NCBI GenBank assembly: GCA_021787775.1
Contig: JAJYLK010000040.1
Span: forward strand, 1 to 8,054
DNA from: Actinomycetes bacterium
Lineage (GTDB): Bacteria > Actinomycetota > Thermoleophilia > BMS3ABIN01
Direction of reading: 5' to 3'
DNA: 8,054 bases
Shown here piece after piece: positions 5,889 to 8,054 of the stretch (position 1 is the stretch's first letter; each line of letters starts with the position of its first letter). A program made the position numbers and the translations under genes. The notes under the pieces were generated by a model, which saw only the letters and a program-made list of their open reading frames with translations, did not search any database and was not told where the DNA came from.

Positions 5889-5904
5889 CCGGTCAGCTGA
5901 CCGG
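5889..5904 (-). repeat. 16-base perfect palindrome over the acyltransferase stop codon
   Basis: CCGGTCAGCTGACCGG overlaps the TGA (5895-5893) of the acyltransferase gene. As minus-strand RNA it would fold as CCGGTC-AGCT-GACCGG, followed about eight bases later by CTCTTTT, so it may be a weak terminator for that gene. It may instead be a protein-binding dyad. Confidence 0.35.
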
Positions 5905-6927
5905 GATCAGCCGCCGCACCCGCCATGCCAGTGACAGGGTGAAGGAAGTAAAGAACCGCTCGAATCTGATGCAGAGGAAGATGAACAGCGGCAGCAGCAC
6001 GATGATGATCTCGATGCTGCTGAGCTGGTTGTTCTTCAGCAGCCCCAGATCGGCCAGAAGGCCATAAAAGGGGATGTGGAACAGGTAGAGCGAGTACGTG
6101 TGCTTGCCCAACGTGCCGAAAACATCCTGTAGCGGCAGCGCCGGCCCGATCGACAGCCAGGCAAGGCCGAGGGCGAACGCCGACCACACCATGAGCGGGA
6201 TGAAAATCACGTGCGACTGATTGAAGACGTCGCTCTGCGTGCGGGTGAAATAAACGCTGACGAAGAAAGCGACCAGCGAGCCGGCAAGCAGTGTGTTGTT
6301 TACCTTGTGCCGGTAACGTGACACCGCCGCCGGCAGCGTCATCCCCAGTGCGAACAGGATCAGGTGGGCGCCCAGGAAGTAACGGTATTCGAGCGGGTCG
6401 ATCTGCGCCGCCGGAACCAGCGACAGCGGCGTCGAGATCAGCACCAGCAGGCCGGCTCCCGCCAGTGACAGCCACAGCGGCAGCTTCTTCAGCACCAGAT
6501 AGAACAGCGGCGCCAGCAGATAGCACTGGAACAGCGCCGTCATGAACCAGTAAAGCCAGGGTGCGCCCAGGAAGGGCAGCCCGAGGTAGATCAATATCCC
6601 TCTGGTTTCATGCAGGACTTCAAAATTACCGGGGAAGACCAGGGGAGCAATCAGCAGCGAGAGCCAGTACAGCGGATAGATCCGAACCGCCCGGTCCAGG
6701 AAATAACGGCCGAGCGCCTTGAGTGCCGGTCCCTGGCGGAAACGCTTCTCAAAAGAATAAAAAAGGCCGTAGCCGCTGAACAGGAAGAAGATGGCGATAA
6801 AGCCGTTCGCGTAGCCGTTGATCCAGCCGTAATCCCGGGAGAGAAACTGTCCGGCAAAGTGGTCGGCCATCACGAAGATAATCGCGAAGCCCTTGAGGTA
6901 ATTGGTTAATTTTCGCGAATCCATCAA
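5893..6927 (-). CDS. Acyltransferase 3 family membrane protein (OafA-like)
   Basis: The product (344 residues from TTG 6927, 343 from ATG 6924) is a multi-pass acyltransferase of the OafA/YrhL type. These move acetyl or other acyl groups onto sugars of surface polysaccharides, lipids or antibiotics. It has about ten hydrophobic segments. Family signs are visible: LKGFAIIFVMADHF with His23 as likely catalytic residue (11-24), FIAIFFLFSGYGL (43-55), the DRAVRIYPLYW motif with Arg79 and Arg82, WFMTALFQCYLLAPL (127-141), and HTYSLYLFHIPF near the end (276-287). There is no SGNH domain. Acceptor unknown; with an amidase, protease and exporter nearby a cell-envelope glycan is likely. No Shine-Dalgarno precedes either start and the promoter lies very close, so the message may be leaderless. 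The gene stands alone and converges on the ABC exporter. Confidence 0.9.
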   Translation of the reverse strand: MMDSRKLTNYLKGFAIIFVMADHFAGQFLSRDYGWINGYANGFIAIFFLFSGYGLFYSFEKRFRQGPALKALGRYFLDRAVRIYPLYWLSLLIAPLVFPGNFEVLHETRGILIYLGLPFLGAPWLYWFMTALFQCYLLAPLFYLVLKKLPLWLSLAGAGLLVLISTPLSLVPAAQIDPLEYRYFLGAHLILFALGMTLPAAVSRYRHKVNNTLLAGSLVAFFVSVYFTRTQSDVFNQSHVIFIPLMVWSAFALGLAWLSIGPALPLQDVFGTLGKHTYSLYLFHIPFYGLLADLGLLKNNQLSSIEIIIVLLPLFIFLCIRFERFFTSFTLSLAWRVRRLIPVS

Positions 6928-6934
6928 ATTATGT

Positions 6935-6964
6935 ATGTTAGCATCGCCGATTGCCCCGATTCAA
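6935..6964 (-). promoter_or_regulatory. Candidate promoter of the acyltransferase gene
   Basis: On the minus strand TTGAAT (6964-6959) and TAACAT (6940-6935) are separated by 18 bases. Transcription would start at about 6928, one base or so from TTG 6927 and four from ATG 6924. An A/T-rich block, TTAAAAAAATTTAA (6981-6994), lies upstream like an UP element. Confidence 0.42.
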
Positions 6965-6994
6965 CGCCGTCCGGCGTGATTTAAAAAAATTTAA
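6964..6994. repeat. Small hairpin and A/T palindrome in the acyltransferase-kdp spacer
   Basis: ACGCC-GTCC-GGCGT (6964-6977) is followed by the A/T palindrome TTAAA-AAAA-TTTAA (6981-6994). It lacks a T-run in the right place for a terminator on the minus strand. It more likely belongs to the divergent promoter region. Confidence 0.3.
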
Positions 6995-7015
6995 CCGGCA
7001 TTCCTGGTTTGCCAC

Positions 7016-7045
7016 GCGCATTGGGCCGCATGGATAAAAATGCGC
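7016..7045. repeat. Inverted repeat GCGCATT/AATGCGC upstream of the kdp promoter
   Basis: Perfect 7-base arms (7016-7022 and 7039-7045) are separated by 16 bases, ending 18 bases before the -35 box of the kdp promoter. The position suits an activator such as a KdpE-type response regulator, but I cannot match it to a known site. Confidence 0.3.
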
Positions 7046-7062
7046 CAGCGGCGGAAATGAGC

Positions 7063-7091
7063 TTGACTTTGTCCTCTTGCGGGCGTATTAC
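7063..7091 (+). promoter_or_regulatory. Sigma-70 promoter of the riboswitch-kdp transcript
   Basis: TTGACT (7063-7068) and TATTAC (7086-7091) match consensus at 5 of 6 and 4 of 6 positions with an exact 17-base spacer. Transcription would begin near 7098, about 17 bases before the riboswitch aptamer. This agreement of promoter and riboswitch positions strengthens both calls. Confidence 0.7.
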
Positions 7092-7114
7092 ATTTCCACA
7101 ATATATATATTAAT

Positions 7115-7238
7115 TGTAGCCGAGATCCATCCGGCGGATGGATGCGGGGGAACCGATTTCCCGGGGCGAATTCCTTGAGCAGGATAGGGCACTTCCAGGC
7201 CCGAGCCCGACAGCTAACCTCGCAGGCATTTGGAAGGG
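7115..7238 (+). promoter_or_regulatory. c-di-AMP riboswitch (ydaO/yuaA aptamer)
   Basis: The conserved blocks of the ydaO class appear in order: GCCGAGATCC (7119-7128), GGGGGAACCG (7146-7155), GGGGCGAAT (7163-7171), AGGGCACTTCC (7186-7196), CCCGAGCCCGACAGCTAAC (7200-7218) and AGGC (7224-7227) followed by GGAAGGG. An 8-bp hairpin, ATCCATCC/GGATGGAT (7125-7143), and a small TCCT/AGGA stem fill the variable parts. The pseudoknot partners CTTCCA (7192-7197) and TGGAAG (7231-7236) are complementary. The basal helix is short: GCC/GGC plus U-A and G-U with a bulged A. In this class c-di-AMP binding usually turns expression off, and potassium transport genes are standard targets, which fits the kdpA downstream. 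Recognition is by comparison with remembered family sequences; no covariance search was run. Confidence 0.92.
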
Positions 7239-7256
7239 CAATGGGCATGGCATTTA

Positions 7257-7284
7257 GTCGCTGGCTCTTGTCGGCGGCTTTTTT
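7257..7284 (+). terminator. Intrinsic terminator, riboswitch expression platform
   Basis: GTCGCTGGC (7257-7265) pairs with GTCGGCGGC (7270-7278) in a 9-bp stem with three G-U pairs and a TCTT loop, followed by six Ts (7279-7284). It lies 18 bases past the aptamer and 80 bases before kdpA, as expected for transcription attenuation. GGGCATG (7243-7249) and CATGCCC (7285-7291) enclose it in a further perfect 7-bp stem. Confidence 0.8.
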
Positions 7285-7363
7285 CATGCCCGGATATGCT
7301 TATTAATCGGGGGCGCCGGGCAGGAATTAGCCAGACTCACGGTAATAGAAGGCAAGAGACAAG

Positions 7364-8054
7364 ATGCAGAATTTTGAGCCATATGACCTGATCGAGATCG
7401 CGGTGTTGCTGGCCGCGCTCCTGCTGCTGGTCAAGCCGCTGGGCGCCTATATGGCCAGAGTCTACCAGGGGGAGAAGAACCTGCTCAGCCCGGCGCTGCG
7501 GCCGCTGGAGCGGCTGGTTTACCGCTTTGCCGGCATCGACGAGGAGCACGAGAGCGGCTGGAAGCAATATGCTTTTGCCTTCCTGCTGTTCAACGCTCTG
7601 GGCATTGTCTTCCTCTTCCTGGTACTCGTCTTCCAGGGCGTGCTGCCGCTCAATCCCCAGGGCCTGTCCGGTTTCCCGCTGACGCTGGCGTTCAACACCG
7701 CCGTGAGCTTCATCACCAACACCAACTGGCAGAACTATGCAGGTGAATCAACTGCCAGCTATTTCACGCAGACGGTGCCGCTGACGCTGAGCCACTTTGT
7801 AGCCGCGGCCGCCGGCATGGCTGTCGTCATCGCCCTCATCCGCGGCATCGCCCGCCGCACGACGCAGAAGATCGGTAACTTCTGGGTCGATCTCACCCGC
7901 GGCGTGCTTTACATCCTGCTGCCGATCGCGCTGATCGCCGGCATCTTCCTGGTGTCGCAGGGGGTCATCCAGAATTTCAGCGGCTACCAGGACGCCCGTC
8001 TGGTACAGCCGCAGAACCGGAATGGCGGCGCCGTCACCACGCAGACCCTGCCGA
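7364..8054 (+). CDS. kdpA: Potassium-transporting ATPase subunit A (5' part)
   Basis: KdpA is the channel-like, potassium-selective subunit of the KdpFABC pump, used for high-affinity uptake when potassium is scarce. ATG 7364 follows GAAGG (7348-7352) at 11 bases. The first 230 codons are present; the gene runs off the right edge (full family length about 560). The first membrane helix (10-30) contains VKPLGAYMARVY. GWKQYAFAFLLFNALG (65-80) and LPLNPQGL (94-101) follow. The first selectivity-filter segment is complete at FNTAVSFITNTNWQNYAGE (110-128). Helices then continue through IGNFWVDLTRGVLYILLPIA (170-189) and QGVIQNFSGYQ (199-209), all in KdpA order. No KdpF-like short hydrophobic frame lies between the riboswitch and kdpA. 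kdpB and kdpC are expected just outside the window. Expression is probably under c-di-AMP control through the upstream riboswitch. Confidence 0.97.
   Translation, partial: MQNFEPYDLIEIAVLLAALLLLVKPLGAYMARVYQGEKNLLSPALRPLERLVYRFAGIDEEHESGWKQYAFAFLLFNALGIVFLFLVLVFQGVLPLNPQGLSGFPLTLAFNTAVSFITNTNWQNYAGESTASYFTQTVPLTLSHFVAAAAGMAVVIALIRGIARRTTQKIGNFWVDLTRGVLYILLPIALIAGIFLVSQGVIQNFSGYQDARLVQPQNRNGGAVTTQTLP

Noticed and set aside
7101..7110. ATATATATAT run as a possible repeat or promoter -10
   Set aside because: It lies just after the predicted transcription start and has no -35 partner; it is simply the A/T-rich 5' end of the riboswitch transcript.
7295..7363. Possible kdpF between the riboswitch terminator and kdpA
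   Set aside because: The short ATG frame there is polar and arginine-rich and lacks the single hydrophobic helix expected for KdpF.

Overview
The window is high-GC, tightly packed bacterial DNA. It uses TTG as well as ATG starts and most genes strongly prefer G or C at third codon positions. A MarP-type membrane serine protease (CvpA-like membrane domain fused to a trypsin-like domain with a conserved cysteine pair), an LPxTG sortase substrate, a DrrA/DrrB-type ABC exporter and a c-di-AMP riboswitch in front of kdpA together point to a Gram-positive, probably actinobacterial, genome. The class cannot be fixed from the sequence alone; an uncultivated lineage is possible.

Layout. Positions 1-369 hold an AT-rich edge fragment, perhaps the end of a leftward gene, then small dyads and a promoter. 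A membrane-anchored N-acetylmuramoyl-L-alanine amidase (376-1179, +) follows and faces a marP-like protease (1319-2488, -) tail to tail. A small LPxTG-anchored Ig-like surface protein (2620-3156, -) lies upstream of marP and is separated from it by a strong intrinsic terminator. Divergent from it is a broken metallo-beta-lactamase-fold gene (3419-4002, +) that has lost an internal catalytic segment and changed frame. A two-gene ABC exporter operon (4088-5813, +) begins immediately after, with a TATAAT box and a CRP/FNR-like dyad overlapping the end of the broken gene. An acyltransferase-3 membrane protein (5893-6927, -) converges on the exporter. The last 1.1 kb carries a sigma-70-type promoter, a c-di-AMP (ydaO/yuaA) riboswitch with an intrinsic terminator, and the first 230 codons of kdpA, which runs off the right edge.

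How the parts fit. Most genes act at the cell envelope: peptidoglycan hydrolysis, surface or periplasmic proteolysis, a sortase-anchored protein, export, O-acylation and potassium uptake. The clearest regulatory circuit is c-di-AMP control of the Kdp potassium pump. The most unusual points are the internally deleted MBL gene, a CRP-like site placed as in a class II activated promoter, a well-placed nine-codon leader ORF overlapping the amidase start, and a probable leaderless acyltransferase transcript. No CRISPR array, tRNA, rRNA, insertion sequence or phage gene was seen. No wholly new multi-gene system is evident.
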